From: Candidatus Rifleibacteriota bacterium | GTDB taxonomy: Bacteria; Riflebacteria; Ozemobacteria; Ozemobacterales; Ozemobacteraceae | NCBI GenBank assembly: GCA_022704885.1 | Contig: JAKJFO010000002.1 | Location: 1 to 64,000 of the forward strand | Direction: 5' to 3' | Length of the DNA stretch: 64,000 nucleotides | Shown: in pieces, positions 9,580-19,290 of the stretch | Numbering within the stretch: the stretch's first letter is position 1 | Layout of the letters: each line of letters starts with the position of its first letter | Notes under the pieces: generated by a model | Seen by the model: the letters and a program-made list of their open reading frames with translations, nothing else | Database searches by the model: none | What the model was told of the DNA's origin: nothing | Translations under genes and position numbers: made by a program

Positions 9580-12569
9580 AGCGCGTTACGATAAGCTCAA
9601 GTCCGGGCCTGATAAAAGGATTATCACCGCTGCTGCTCTGGATAACGGTCATTCTGCTACCGGCATTCGCTGCCAGATTGATTTTCAACTCGGCCACTAC
9701 CATGGAAAACGATCTGTATCATGCGCGTATGCAGCAGAAACTGCGCATAGAACTACAAAAGTACGACTCGACACTACAGCCTCAAATTTTTATCAGCACA
9801 GCTTTTGAAAGAAGCACCAGCGAAAAACTCATGCAGGAATGGGATACAGGCAAGGACATCAGAGATAGTTACCTGGCCCATAAAATTCTCGGCCGACTGC
9901 CAGGTTTTCTCGCCGCAGCGAACTCGCCTGTCGACAAGTTCATGCAATTCAGCAGAGAGATTGCCGGACTGCCTCCGCAGGCGGTTTTTGTTATCGCCGA
10001 AAGCGAGCAGAACTGTCACTGGCATTTGGAAAAGCCTTTCAGCCAGTCACAAAACCATGGCAATCTGACAAAATTGCTTGCAGCAGTATGGCAGTTTCTG
10101 GAACAACGCAACAGCTTCGCCGGACAACCGCTCATTCCCAAAAAATATGAAGATCTGGCCGCCTTTCCCGAACTCAACCAGGCCATCGGTCTTTTTCAGC
10201 CAATCAAGTGCTCATATGGTGCAATAATCGAACGTTATTCCCATAAGGCCAGAGATATCACCTATGTCGCCATTCTACCCGTTCCTGCGGCAGTGACCGG
10301 CAAAGAAAACCGCTACATCATCGCCGTCTACTGCCGCAACGCATTTTCCCCGCAATTCATGCTGCAGAAAACCACCAGAGGCTTTTCCGACGGCAGTTTT
10401 ACCCACAAAGCAATTTTGACACCGGAACGCGTATTGCCATCATTCTGCGAAGACAAGCGGCAGATGACACTGACCGGACAGCTGCCGCACGAGTTTACCA
10501 GACTGCTCGCAGCAAGGAAACTGCCAGAGGGTCAGCAGCCGGCAATAAGTATCAGCTGCCCGGTCAAATCACCAGATGCCGACCATAAGGACATTGCTGT
10601 CAATCTGTTTCTAAAAATCACGGCAATTTTATCATTTATGTTCACCGTTGCCGTCATGCTCGGCAGAATCGGCAATTCCGGCACTCTTCACAAACTGGTC
10701 AGAGCATGCTTTCTAACCGGCATACTCTTACCCCTTACCGCTTCAATATGGCTCGGAATCTGCCATGACAACTCAAGAAAGCAGCTCGAAACCGAACTGA
10801 TGCTTGATTTCATGCAGCAGCAACTGGCTCTGACCGAGCAGAAAATTCTTCTGCAGATTTCCCGCAGCATACTTTTCCAGAATATTTTTATTGAACGCAC
10901 GGGCAGACTTTCGCCCCAGAAACTGCGCAAAATCAATGAAATCACGAAATATGTCAGCTACATGCCGAAAGATAAAAGCAGACTCGAAGTCTGTGAACAC
11001 ATGGGAAGACGCTTCTACAGTTATTTCATGCTGCACCCCGAAGTCGATGACAATATAATCGGCATGGGGGCAGGCCAGGGCCAGGTAACGGAGTCCCTTT
11101 ACCCTGTTTTTATAAGTCCGGCACAGGAAATTCTGTTCCAGCTTGGTGCCTGGAATATCTCAAGCGAGAAATCCAGACAGCTGTTGCAGAGATCTCAAAT
11201 CACCCAGGGGCTGATCGATGTTGCCATTGATCGCCGGATGCTGTCGCGCATATTTGCCGAAGAACGGATACCGGTATTCAACAGCATGACGACAGGCAGA
11301 GAATACATTACCTGTGGTTTCTGGAAAGACAGCCAGAATACCAAAACCGGCATTCTCTTCATGCAGTCGAATCGTGAGAACTGGAAAAGCGACATTCTCG
11401 AACTGATCAAGGAGAATATGCTGCAGACAGTATATTACCGGGACGGTTTTGAACTGACGGTACGGGTATTTTTCCCGAATGCTTATCGGCAGAGGGTTCT
11501 CGACAGCGACACTCACAATGTAGCAGCCAGGTTTTCACCTGACAACAGGACTCTGTGGGAAGCCGCCCAGGCCATGTTTCTGGTTTCGCAGGTTTCACGT
11601 ATCAACAACCTTGACTCAGAGCAGCCACATCTGCTTTGCGGCCAGGCTATTCTAAGTGGCGATAGTTACCTGATGGCTCATGCGGTGCCGGTTCCCGACC
11701 GCTATCAGGCCAGCGGCATGGCTGGTTACGCGCTTCTAATGCTGCTGGCCATTCTTAGCAGCTATTATCTGGCAGGCGGTGTGGCATGGCTGCTTTTGCG
11801 CTCGATTCCAGCCTTTCAGGCTTCGATGCATGAAATGGCACAACAGAATTATCTCTGGCAGATCGAGCTGAACAGCGGCGACGAATTCGACCGGCTGGCA
11901 CACACCTTCAATCATCTTGGCCGACAGCTTTACGAAAGGCAACAGATAAGCCAGCTCGTTTCTCGTAACGTTCTCGACGCGATAAATTCAGGTGACGACC
12001 TGATGCTGCGCCCCGGCGGCAGCAGGGTGAACGCCTCGATACTCTTTGCCGATATCCGCAATTTCACAACTCTCACCGAAAAATACCCGCCACAGCAGAT
12101 TGTATCGATGCTCAACGATTATTTTTCGCTGATGGCAGAACAAATCGAAAGCCGCGGCGGCATCATTGACAAATTGGTTGGTGACGCGATTCAGGCGGTT
12201 TTTTACCATCATGAATGCGAAAACGGCGCAAAAGCTGCGGTAACCGCCGCTCTGGCGATGCGCGCCGGCCTTGCCGATTGCAACCGGCAGCGAAGTAAAA
12301 GCGGTCTGTTCACTATCGACAACGGGGTCGGCATCTGCACCGGCAGCGTTATCTGCGGGCGCGTAGGCTCAGACCAGGGCAAGCTCGATGCGACGCTGGT
12401 CGGCAGTCTGGTCGGTCAGGCCGCTCAGCTCGAAAGTATGAGCAAGGCCGGAACCAGCAGCAAAGTGTTTATCGACGGCAGAACCGCCGCCATGCTTGGG
12501 CCGGATCTTGTCTGTCAGCCGGTAGCAGCCGATAATCGGGTGTTCGAAATTCTGGAGCTGAATGACTGA
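9576..12569 (+). CDS. Transmembrane class III nucleotide cyclase, C1-like half, second pair
   Basis: A 997-residue protein with the same two-sensor membrane layout. Both metal-binding aspartates are kept (Asp826 in FADIRNF, Asp870 in LVGDAI), with Lys866 and Thr940. The Asn and Arg needed to stabilise the transition state are Gly947 and Gln951 (L-V-G-Q-A-A-Q instead of V-N-L-A-A-R). It complements the protein encoded directly upstream, to which it is coupled by an ATGA overlap. It is the last gene of the operon; only six bases separate its stop from the convergent cyclase gene, and no terminator hairpin is visible in the gap. Confidence 0.9.
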   Translation: MKRVTISSSPGLIKGLSPLLLWITVILLPAFAARLIFNSATTMENDLYHARMQQKLRIELQKYDSTLQPQIFISTAFERSTSEKLMQEWDTGKDIRDSYLAHKILGRLPGFLAAANSPVDKFMQFSREIAGLPPQAVFVIAESEQNCHWHLEKPFSQSQNHGNLTKLLAAVWQFLEQRNSFAGQPLIPKKYEDLAAFPELNQAIGLFQPIKCSYGAIIERYSHKARDITYVAILPVPAAVTGKENRYIIAVYCRNAFSPQFMLQKTTRGFSDGSFTHKAILTPERVLPSFCEDKRQMTLTGQLPHEFTRLLAARKLPEGQQPAISISCPVKSPDADHKDIAVNLFLKITAILSFMFTVAVMLGRIGNSGTLHKLVRACFLTGILLPLTASIWLGICHDNSRKQLETELMLDFMQQQLALTEQKILLQISRSILFQNIFIERTGRLSPQKLRKINEITKYVSYMPKDKSRLEVCEHMGRRFYSYFMLHPEVDDNIIGMGAGQGQVTESLYPVFISPAQEILFQLGAWNISSEKSRQLLQRSQITQGLIDVAIDRRMLSRIFAEERIPVFNSMTTGREYITCGFWKDSQNTKTGILFMQSNRENWKSDILELIKENMLQTVYYRDGFELTVRVFFPNAYRQRVLDSDTHNVAARFSPDNRTLWEAAQAMFLVSQVSRINNLDSEQPHLLCGQAILSGDSYLMAHAVPVPDRYQASGMAGYALLMLLAILSSYYLAGGVAWLLLRSIPAFQASMHEMAQQNYLWQIELNSGDEFDRLAHTFNHLGRQLYERQQISQLVSRNVLDAINSGDDLMLRPGGSRVNASILFADIRNFTTLTEKYPPQQIVSMLNDYFSLMAEQIESRGGIIDKLVGDAIQAVFYHHECENGAKAAVTAALAMRAGLADCNRQRSKSGLFTIDNGVGICTGSVICGRVGSDQGKLDATLVGSLVGQAAQLESMSKAGTSSKVFIDGRTAAMLGPDLVCQPVAADNRVFEILELND

Positions 12570-12575
12570 ATGGAG

Positions 12576-14669
12576 CTACTTGCTCTGAACCCTGAAGACG
12601 CCGTCCCAGTCAGGGCCAGGTGGGCTTGCGTGCAGTTCGCGGCAGCGGCTGAGATACATTTCGGCAGCCGGATCTTCCTGCAGAATTTCGAGCAGCTTCT
12701 GAAATTTCTCGTAAGATTCCCGCCATTCGCGATTTAGATAACTTCGCAGCGCATCTTCAGACAGGGCAGCGACTTCCAGCTGATTTTCAGCATCGGCCGA
12801 CTCTCGTGAACCCAGCAGCTGATAAATCTTTACGCTGCCATGGCGCCCTTTTACAGCAACGATATCGAGCGGTCGGAAAATGAATTCCTCGCCGGCAGCT
12901 TTGGCAGTCGACTGGCTGACGATTATTTCGGTTTCGTACAGCTTGTTGAGGCCTTCAAGACGACTTGCCAGATTGACGTTGTCACCGATGGCCGTGTAAT
13001 TGAAGCGATCTGAAGAACCAAAGTTGCCGACCAGCGAAACTCCAGTATTTATACCGATTCTCGTGGCAAACACCTCTTTTCCTTCATTGCGCCATTTTTC
13101 GTTAAGCTCACCCGTGGCCCTGATTATCTCGACTGCGGCGCGGCAGGCATGGCGAGCCTGATCAGAACTGGCCATCGAAGCACCCCAGAAGGCCATTACC
13201 GAATCGCCGATATATTTGTCGATCGTGCCGCCATGGCGGTGAATCAGGGCAGCAATGCAGTCGAAATATTGTGAAAGCTGCTCCATCAGCTGCGATGGCG
13301 ACACTTTTTCGGCAATCGAAGAAAAATTCGAAATATCGGTAAACATCAGGGTAATCTCTTCGGCATGCGCTTCGAGACGCGCTTCATCATGCCGGTTAAC
13401 CAGCCCCAGAACGATCTCTGAAGGCACATACTTCTTGAAGGCTCCCAGCGCCTTTTTCATCGAGTTCATGGCCTCGCTCATTGCATGAATTTCTGAAATT
13501 GGCGAGTGAATTTCAATCTCACCCTCAAAATCAAGCTTCTGAATCTTTTCGGCTTCGTGCGTTATGCGCTTGATCGGGTTGGTCAACTCTCGCGCCAGTG
13601 TCGAAGTCAGAAATCCGCCAATGATCAGCAACCAGAACGAAAAAAGCAGCGTCGTCTCATGAATTCGCGCGATCGGCCCGATAAAATCCTCTTCCGGCAC
13701 AATTATGCCAAGAATCCAGTCACGACCGAAATTATCAGGAAACGGCCGGAAAGAGGCGATGTAATTATCGCCACCATGTTCGTAAGTAAAACGCAGCTTC
13801 TTTTCTTCGATGAACTTTTCGAGCGCCGACTTTATCCAGCCGGTTTTGATACTCTGTTGCAAAGGTGAGCGCGGCGCTCTGACGTTATCGACATCGAGTC
13901 CCGATTTTTCTGGATAAGCCAGAATATTGCCCTCGCTGTCTGCAATGAACGCCAGACCTGAATCGCCAATTTTGAGACTTTTCAGGAACTCAGCCAGCTC
14001 ACCCAGTCGAAAATCGATGCCGACTGCGCCGGCATAGGTTCCATCAGGCCCATAAACCGGATGTGCGCAGGTAATACCCGGCACCTGATCGGTAAACAGA
14101 CGGTATTCACGGCTCCAGACGGCATGCCCTTCGGCCTTGGCCAAAACATACCATGGCCGCTCACGTGGGTCAAAATTGAGAATCGAGCTGCTGCGCGTCG
14201 CAATTATCTGCCAGTCATGATCACGGTCGATCTCGAGCACTCCGGCCGGCTCTCCGGTTCTTGAGACGATTCTGGTCGAATAGGTGCCGTCGGTCAGACG
14301 CCGCGCCATCACGAAGTTTCCACCTTCGTCGCCAAGATATACGGCTGAGAACTGCGGGTAGGCGTCGAGAGCCTCGAGACTGATCGTCTCGATCATTTCG
14401 GGGGAATTGGCAAACGTATCGCCGCGCTCGATCATGCGCCGCAGCAGATGTCCAGTCTTGCGGGCCGGCTCGAGATGGTTGCTGGTCTGCCTGATGATCG
14501 TTTCTGAGATCTGGTATAACAGCTCATCAGAAGACTGCAGCATGATTTCGGAATTGCTGCGGTAACCATAAATGACGATACCGGCCACAATCAACGAAAA
14601 CAGGGCAAGAAACGAGAAAAAAACGACCACCTGCAGGCGATAGGTTCGGTAGAGAGCTCGTTTCATCAT
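12576..14669 (-). CDS. Receptor class III adenylate/guanylate cyclase with dCache sensor, HAMP and complete active site
   Basis: Makes a cyclic nucleotide, probably cAMP, in response to an extracytoplasmic signal. A membrane helix lies at about 12-34, then a periplasmic region resembling a double Cache domain (30-345, with the RPWY-containing small-molecule-sensor pattern), a second helix near 350, a HAMP linker and a cyclase domain. All catalytic residues are present: Asp445, Lys485, Asp489, Asn566 and Arg570. A helical tail of TPR type ends in PPGPDWDGV plus a short basic end. The same ending is found in the GAF cyclase at 34069. Unlike the six giant cyclases it should be active as a homodimer. 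It is convergent with the cyclase operon and divergent from hutU. Confidence 0.93.
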   Translation of the reverse strand: MMKRALYRTYRLQVVVFFSFLALFSLIVAGIVIYGYRSNSEIMLQSSDELLYQISETIIRQTSNHLEPARKTGHLLRRMIERGDTFANSPEMIETISLEALDAYPQFSAVYLGDEGGNFVMARRLTDGTYSTRIVSRTGEPAGVLEIDRDHDWQIIATRSSSILNFDPRERPWYVLAKAEGHAVWSREYRLFTDQVPGITCAHPVYGPDGTYAGAVGIDFRLGELAEFLKSLKIGDSGLAFIADSEGNILAYPEKSGLDVDNVRAPRSPLQQSIKTGWIKSALEKFIEEKKLRFTYEHGGDNYIASFRPFPDNFGRDWILGIIVPEEDFIGPIARIHETTLLFSFWLLIIGGFLTSTLARELTNPIKRITHEAEKIQKLDFEGEIEIHSPISEIHAMSEAMNSMKKALGAFKKYVPSEIVLGLVNRHDEARLEAHAEEITLMFTDISNFSSIAEKVSPSQLMEQLSQYFDCIAALIHRHGGTIDKYIGDSVMAFWGASMASSDQARHACRAAVEIIRATGELNEKWRNEGKEVFATRIGINTGVSLVGNFGSSDRFNYTAIGDNVNLASRLEGLNKLYETEIIVSQSTAKAAGEEFIFRPLDIVAVKGRHGSVKIYQLLGSRESADAENQLEVAALSEDALRSYLNREWRESYEKFQKLLEILQEDPAAEMYLSRCRELHASPPGPDWDGVFRVQSK

Positions 14670-14878
14670 TACATCCGTCTAAATGTTTTTTGAGATTCTA
14701 ACATTTTTTGCCCGGAACCGCAGCAATATCAATTTGCCTGTTCTGAAGGGCGACGATAAGTTGTTTATAATTTTGCGGAAAAGTTATATGATTGAGCCTG
14801 ATGCCGGAACATTTGCGTTTTGCTGGCATCAGCTGCAGAATTCTGTTAAATACACTGCAAAAAACGCGGAGGTAAGGA

Positions 14879-16903
14879 ATGTTGAATAACAAAGCTATTT
14901 CAGAGGCAATGACGATTAAACTCGATGCGACGCTGCCAGAATACCCTGAATTCGTGCCGGGAATCCGGCGAGCGCCCGATCGCGGTTTCACTCTTAACCG
15001 TCAGGAAACCGAAACTGCTCTCAAAAATGCTTTGCGCTATATCCCAGAAGAGCTGCACGAAGCACTGATACCAGAATTTCTCGATGAACTCAAAACGCGC
15101 GGCCGCATTTACGGCTACCGCTTCCGACCGGCCGGAAATTTATATGGAAAGCCGATAGACGAATACAGGAGCAATTGTACTGAAGGCAAGGCATTTCAGG
15201 TAATGATCGACAACAACCTCGATTTTGCGATCGCTCTTTATCCCTACGAACTGGTCACTTACGGCGAAACTGGCCAGATCTGCCAGAACTGGATGCAGTA
15301 TCGACTGATTAAAAAGTATCTCGAAGTGATGACCAGCGAACAGACGCTGGTAGTCATGTCAGGACACCCGCTCGGGCTGTTTCGTTCGCACCCTTCGGCG
15401 CCACGCGTGATTATGAGTCATGGTCTGCTGATCGGCATGTTCGACAATCAGGAAGAATGGCACCGCGCTATGCAGCTTGGTGTCACCAATTACGGTCAGA
15501 TGACCGCCGGCGGCTGGATGTACATCGGGCCGCAAGGCATAGTTCACGGCACTTTCAACACGATCCTGAACGCCGGCCGCATCAAACTCGGCATCAAAGC
15601 CGACGAAGACCTGACCGGGCATCTGTTCGTCTCCTCAGGTCTCGGCGGCATGAGCGGCGCTCAGCCCAAGGCTGTCGAAATTGCCGGCGGCGTTGGCATT
15701 ATCGCCGAAGTCGATGAATCGCGCATCAAGACACGACACGAGCAGGGCTGGGTTTCGCTTGTCGCCAGGACGCCGGCTGAAGCCTTTGCGATGGCCAGCG
15801 AACACATCAAGTCACGCAAAACCACTTCTATCGCCTTTCACGGCAACATCGTCGATCTGCTCGAATATGCCGTCGATAAAAAGATTCATATCGAACTGCT
15901 CTCAGACCAGACCTCCTGCCATGCAGTCTATGACGGCGGATACTGCCCCAAAGGCCTCAGCTTCGAGCAGCGCACCGAGATGATCGCCAAAAGCCCGGCA
16001 AAGTTCAGACAACTCGTCGATGCCTCGCTGAAAGACCATTTCAAGGCCATCAAAACCTTGTCAGAGCGTGGCACCTACTTTTTCGACTACGGCAACGCCT
16101 TTATGCGCTCGGTCTACGACGCTGGCGTCAAAGAAATCTGCGCTAACGGCGAAAACCCGCGCGACGGCTTTATTTTTCCGTCTTACGTCGAAGATATCAT
16201 GGGCCCGATGCTGTTCGACTATGGCTATGGCCCGTTCCGCTGGGTATGTCTGAGCGGCCGCCACGAAGATCTGCAGAAAACCGACAAAGCGGCGATGGAC
16301 TGCATCGACCCGAACCGCCGCGCCCAGGACCGCGACAACTGGGTATGGATACGCGACGCCGAAAAGAATGCGCTGGTAGTAGGCACTCAGGCCCGCATTC
16401 TTTATCAGGATACCGAAGGGCGCGTAAAAATCGCACTCAAATTCAACGACATGGTTCGCAGAGGCGAGATTGGCCCGGTAATGCTCGGCCGCGACCATCA
16501 CGATACCGGCGGCACTGATTCCCCATACCGCGAAACCGCCAACATCAAGGATGGCAGCAATATCACCTCTGAAATGGCAGTTCATTGTTACGCCGGTAAC
16601 GCTGCGCGCGGCATGAGTCTGATTTCGCTGCACAACGGCGGCGGCGTCGGTATCAGCAAGTCAGTCAACGGCGGCTTCGGCCTGGTTCTCGACGGCAGCG
16701 AACGTATCGACGAAATCATCAGACAGGCGATGACCTGGGACGTCATGTGCGGCGTCTCGCGCCGCGCCTGGGGCCGCTGCGAAAACGCCGTCGAAGTGAC
16801 CGCAGCCTTCAATAAAGCCGGCAACAAAAATCACGTCACTCTGCCCTTCATCCCGGCAGAAGACAAGATCAAAAAAGCCGTAGCTGCGCTTTTCGACAAG
16901 TAA
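14879..16903 (+). CDS. hutU: Urocanate hydratase (urocanase), long form
   Basis: Converts urocanate to imidazolonepropionate in histidine breakdown, using tightly bound NAD+. The 674-residue protein matches the family along its length, with the NAD-site motif GLGGMSGAQ (about 254-262), the FDYGYGPFRWVCLSG region holding the conserved Cys, and the HHDTGGTDSPYRE segment. It is about 110 residues longer than the usual 550-560-residue bacterial enzyme and so resembles the long form known from animals and some bacteria. A strong ribosome site, GGAGG at 14868-14872, lies six bases before the ATG. No other histidine-use gene (hutH, hutI, ftcD) is present in the window, so it appears to stand alone. 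Confidence 0.96.
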   Translation: MLNNKAISEAMTIKLDATLPEYPEFVPGIRRAPDRGFTLNRQETETALKNALRYIPEELHEALIPEFLDELKTRGRIYGYRFRPAGNLYGKPIDEYRSNCTEGKAFQVMIDNNLDFAIALYPYELVTYGETGQICQNWMQYRLIKKYLEVMTSEQTLVVMSGHPLGLFRSHPSAPRVIMSHGLLIGMFDNQEEWHRAMQLGVTNYGQMTAGGWMYIGPQGIVHGTFNTILNAGRIKLGIKADEDLTGHLFVSSGLGGMSGAQPKAVEIAGGVGIIAEVDESRIKTRHEQGWVSLVARTPAEAFAMASEHIKSRKTTSIAFHGNIVDLLEYAVDKKIHIELLSDQTSCHAVYDGGYCPKGLSFEQRTEMIAKSPAKFRQLVDASLKDHFKAIKTLSERGTYFFDYGNAFMRSVYDAGVKEICANGENPRDGFIFPSYVEDIMGPMLFDYGYGPFRWVCLSGRHEDLQKTDKAAMDCIDPNRRAQDRDNWVWIRDAEKNALVVGTQARILYQDTEGRVKIALKFNDMVRRGEIGPVMLGRDHHDTGGTDSPYRETANIKDGSNITSEMAVHCYAGNAARGMSLISLHNGGGVGISKSVNGGFGLVLDGSERIDEIIRQAMTWDVMCGVSRRAWGRCENAVEVTAAFNKAGNKNHVTLPFIPAEDKIKKAVAALFDK

Positions 16904-16970
16904 AGAATACAAGCAGTAACTCAGGGGTCCTGCTTACTCGGGCTCTCGACAGGGTCCCGACGAGGCATTT

Positions 16971-17819
16971 TTAACGGGTCCAGACATACAGGGCCTGGGA
17001 AACCTGATAGGCCAGGGTCAGGTGACCGCTGGCATCCTTTTGTATGGCTGAATTGAGATAAGCGTCGAATTCGGCGCTTTTGCAGTCTTCAGCTTTGACG
17101 CCGGCTTTTTTGAGCAGCGTCTGGCGCGCTTCTTCGAAGCTGGTGAATGTCCAGCGGAAGGGGCGTTTAACGATGTAAAGATCTGGCAGCATGCCGCAGT
17201 CGACCATAGCGAAGTAAAGCACGCCGACGCGCATGCGTTCGAGTGGAACAGCGTCGAGTCTGAGAATCTGCCGCATTTCAGAGTTCAACGGCGAATCGGC
17301 ATGCGGAATCAGAATAATCAGGCGGCGCGCACAGGCGTCAGCAAGCTTCTGCAGGGTTCGAGCCAGATGCGGCTGCCGCTGTTCGTCAGCTGATATTACG
17401 CCGAGACTGTTGAGGCAAAGCACGGTATCGTAGCGGCCGGGCAGCTGCAGGTCGAGCCAGCGGCCGGGCAGCTGTCTGATGTTACTGACACCTTCACGCG
17501 AGGCCTGCAGCTGTAGCTGATCGAGCATCGCCTGCGAGAAATCGGTGACCGCGAGCTCTTTGACCATACCGGCAAGAGGAATTGCAAAAGTGCCGGGCCC
17601 GGCGGCAACATCGAGAACAGTCTCGTCACGCGACCACTCGAAACGCCGCAAGAATTCGAGGCTTTCCTGGCGGGCTTCGTCAGAATGTGCCTTGGCAGCG
17701 AAATCTGCTGCACGGCTGTTCCAGAATTCAGGGGTCTCCTTGTCTGAGGTATCGCCGTAGTTCTGCGACCAGCTATGCTGATAAAATTCACGTATCTTTT
17801 CAATATCGAAGTTCTGCAT
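16971..17819 (-). CDS. Class I SAM-dependent methyltransferase
   Basis: Transfers a methyl group from S-adenosylmethionine to an unknown small molecule or macromolecule. Residues 67-82 contain motif I (VLDVAAGPGTFAIPLA), the glycine-rich SAM-binding loop, and the following Asp in AVTDFSQAML fits motif II. The length of 282 residues is normal for the methyltransferase-25/11 type. The start is well supported by AGGAGA seven bases upstream. It is monocistronic as far as can be seen: hutU ends convergently 67 bases away and the next gene upstream ends 188 bases away. The substrate cannot be predicted from sequence. Confidence 0.85.
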   Translation of the reverse strand: MQNFDIEKIREFYQHSWSQNYGDTSDKETPEFWNSRAADFAAKAHSDEARQESLEFLRRFEWSRDETVLDVAAGPGTFAIPLAGMVKELAVTDFSQAMLDQLQLQASREGVSNIRQLPGRWLDLQLPGRYDTVLCLNSLGVISADEQRQPHLARTLQKLADACARRLIILIPHADSPLNSEMRQILRLDAVPLERMRVGVLYFAMVDCGMLPDLYIVKRPFRWTFTSFEEARQTLLKKAGVKAEDCKSAEFDAYLNSAIQKDASGHLTLAYQVSQALYVWTR

Positions 17820-17933
17820 CTGAATTCTCCTGGCTACAACTATACCCCCTACTCCATCGTTTTTTCTACAACGATATAGTCAGGGCCATGCACAGGTTGA
17901 ATCGACAGCAGACAGATGCGGCGTACAAAGTGA

Positions 17934-17956
17934 GGCTGTCTCCTCATGAGACAGCC
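17934..17956 (-). terminator. Hairpin, possible terminator of the 18008-19136 operon
   Basis: A perfect 9-bp stem (GGCTGTCTC at 17934-17942 with GAGACAGCC at 17948-17956) with a five-base loop, about 50 bases after the stop codon at 18008. There is no good T-run on the minus strand, so intrinsic termination is uncertain. The rest of 17820-18007 holds nothing recognisable. Confidence 0.4.
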
Positions 17957-18007
17957 CGAAAGCATTGGTTTGCACCCAATAGAATCCCTTGTAACTCCCT
18001 TTTTATC

Positions 18008-18997
18008 TTATATCAAAACTTCTTCAGTCTGGTCGGGAACATCTTCGTCTACGGCGTTAATCCTCAGTGACGGGACCGTTTCCCTAACTTCCATGTCACG
18101 GCTCACAGCATTGTCGAAATATGATATTGACAAGCCTGCCCTGACGACTTTGCCGTTGATGGCACCCGACATATTGTCTATGAGCTGAAGAAATCTTTCG
18201 AGAATTTTATCTTTGCTGCTGACAGCTGCCACATCGTTACTTACTGCCACTGCCGGCGTTTCTGACTGTTCTGGCACGATTTTGAGCGGTTCGGTCGCGC
18301 CTTTGACCATCGACAGCTGATAACCACCGCCGTAACTGACGGCGCCGGCTGAAGATGAACCGACGATGTTAGCTGGATTGGCAGCACCTTTGTTGATGCT
18401 GTCCTGCAGATAGATCTTGGCGATATCGGCCATCGAGACGCCAGTCAGCGAAGAGGCAGACCCACCGCCGAGACTCGACATCCATGAATTAGAAGTCATC
18501 GACGCGATCACCGATTTAAGGCCATAATCAGCCGCACTCAGCATATCGTTGACCATGCTTTTGGTAGTATCCAGGCCTTTACTGACCGAGCTTTCGGCCT
18601 GGCCGAGATAGTTGTCGAGCACATCGACGCCGGCTTCCTTTTCTGCAAGCAACCCGCTGACAAATCCCTTTGTCAGGCTGGCGAACTCTTCAGCAAGTGT
18701 CTGGCTCATGCCGCCGATATCACCGCTGACTCTGATGAACACTGTGAAACGATACATTGCCGACCGGTTTACCTCTGGCTCGATGTCGACTGCAGTGGTA
18801 TCATCACTCCTGGTAGTATCAGCAGCGTCAGTTACAGTGACACCTGTGCTGCAGTTCGCGCAGCCGGCTTCTGATGCCTTGTCTTCGATAGCAGTCTTGA
18901 CCACCTGGTCGAATCCTTCCTTCTCAGGTGCCGTTTCTTTGGTGACAGCAGCAGAAGGACTATCATACATTTTCGCGACAACATTGATTGCAGACAT
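18008..18997 (-). CDS. Hypothetical protein, alanine/serine-rich
   Basis: I do not recognise a family. The 329-residue product has no clear signal peptide or membrane helix. It has a Thr/Asp-rich, probably disordered N-terminal part (to about residue 75, including the C-A-N-C pair near 45), a helical central part, a low-complexity Gly/Ser region near 175-235, and a final segment ending acidic. The start is supported by AGGAGG five bases before the ATG. A 41-codon gene ends 13 bases upstream and is probably in the same operon. Confidence 0.7.
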   Translation of the reverse strand: MSAINVVAKMYDSPSAAVTKETAPEKEGFDQVVKTAIEDKASEAGCANCSTGVTVTDAADTTRSDDTTAVDIEPEVNRSAMYRFTVFIRVSGDIGGMSQTLAEEFASLTKGFVSGLLAEKEAGVDVLDNYLGQAESSVSKGLDTTKSMVNDMLSAADYGLKSVIASMTSNSWMSSLGGGSASSLTGVSMADIAKIYLQDSINKGAANPANIVGSSSAGAVSYGGGYQLSMVKGATEPLKIVPEQSETPAVAVSNDVAAVSSKDKILERFLQLIDNMSGAINGKVVRAGLSISYFDNAVSRDMEVRETVPSLRINAVDEDVPDQTEEVLI

Positions 18998-19010
18998 AAT
19001 GCCTCCTGAT

Positions 19011-19136
19011 TTAACGTTCGATTACGGCTACCGGGCCGGCCGCGGGTTGATGCACCACTTTCAGCAGCGACTGCATCATCAGTGAATCGAGCTTCTCAAG
19101 CAACTTTTGGCGCTGTTGTCCATCTATTTTAAACAT
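19011..19136 (-). CDS. Small 41-residue hypothetical protein
   Basis: A short reading frame, starting MFKIDGQQRQKLLEKLDSL and ending PVAVIER, read on the minus strand. It begins six bases after a strong AAGGAG ribosome site and stops 13 bases before the larger unknown gene, whose own ribosome site lies in the gap. The predicted protein is an amphipathic helix (residues 6-30) with a short Pro/Ala tail and no membrane segment. The clean ribosome site, operon-like spacing and helix suggest a real small gene, perhaps a partner of the 329-residue protein; function unknown. Confidence 0.6.
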   Translation of the reverse strand: MFKIDGQQRQKLLEKLDSLMMQSLLKVVHQPAAGPVAVIER

Positions 19137-19290
19137 CGTTCGCTCCTTATTTTTCAGGCCGAGAGGTGGCTTTTCCGAATCGTCTTAGTCTCTAATTATT
19201 TCATCGTCTTAAACCATCGCCGAAATGAAGTGAAATTTCGCCGGTTTAGAGCTATAATTTGTATGTTTTCTTCAAATTGCTCGCTTTTTG

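Noticed and set aside
14766..14771. TATAAT upstream of hutU
   Set aside because: No acceptable -35 box at 16-18 bases spacing; too weak to call a promoter.
16925..16974. Possible hairpin plus T5 after hutU
   Set aside because: The arms pair only with bulges (CTCGGG against CCCGACGAG); not convincing as a terminator.
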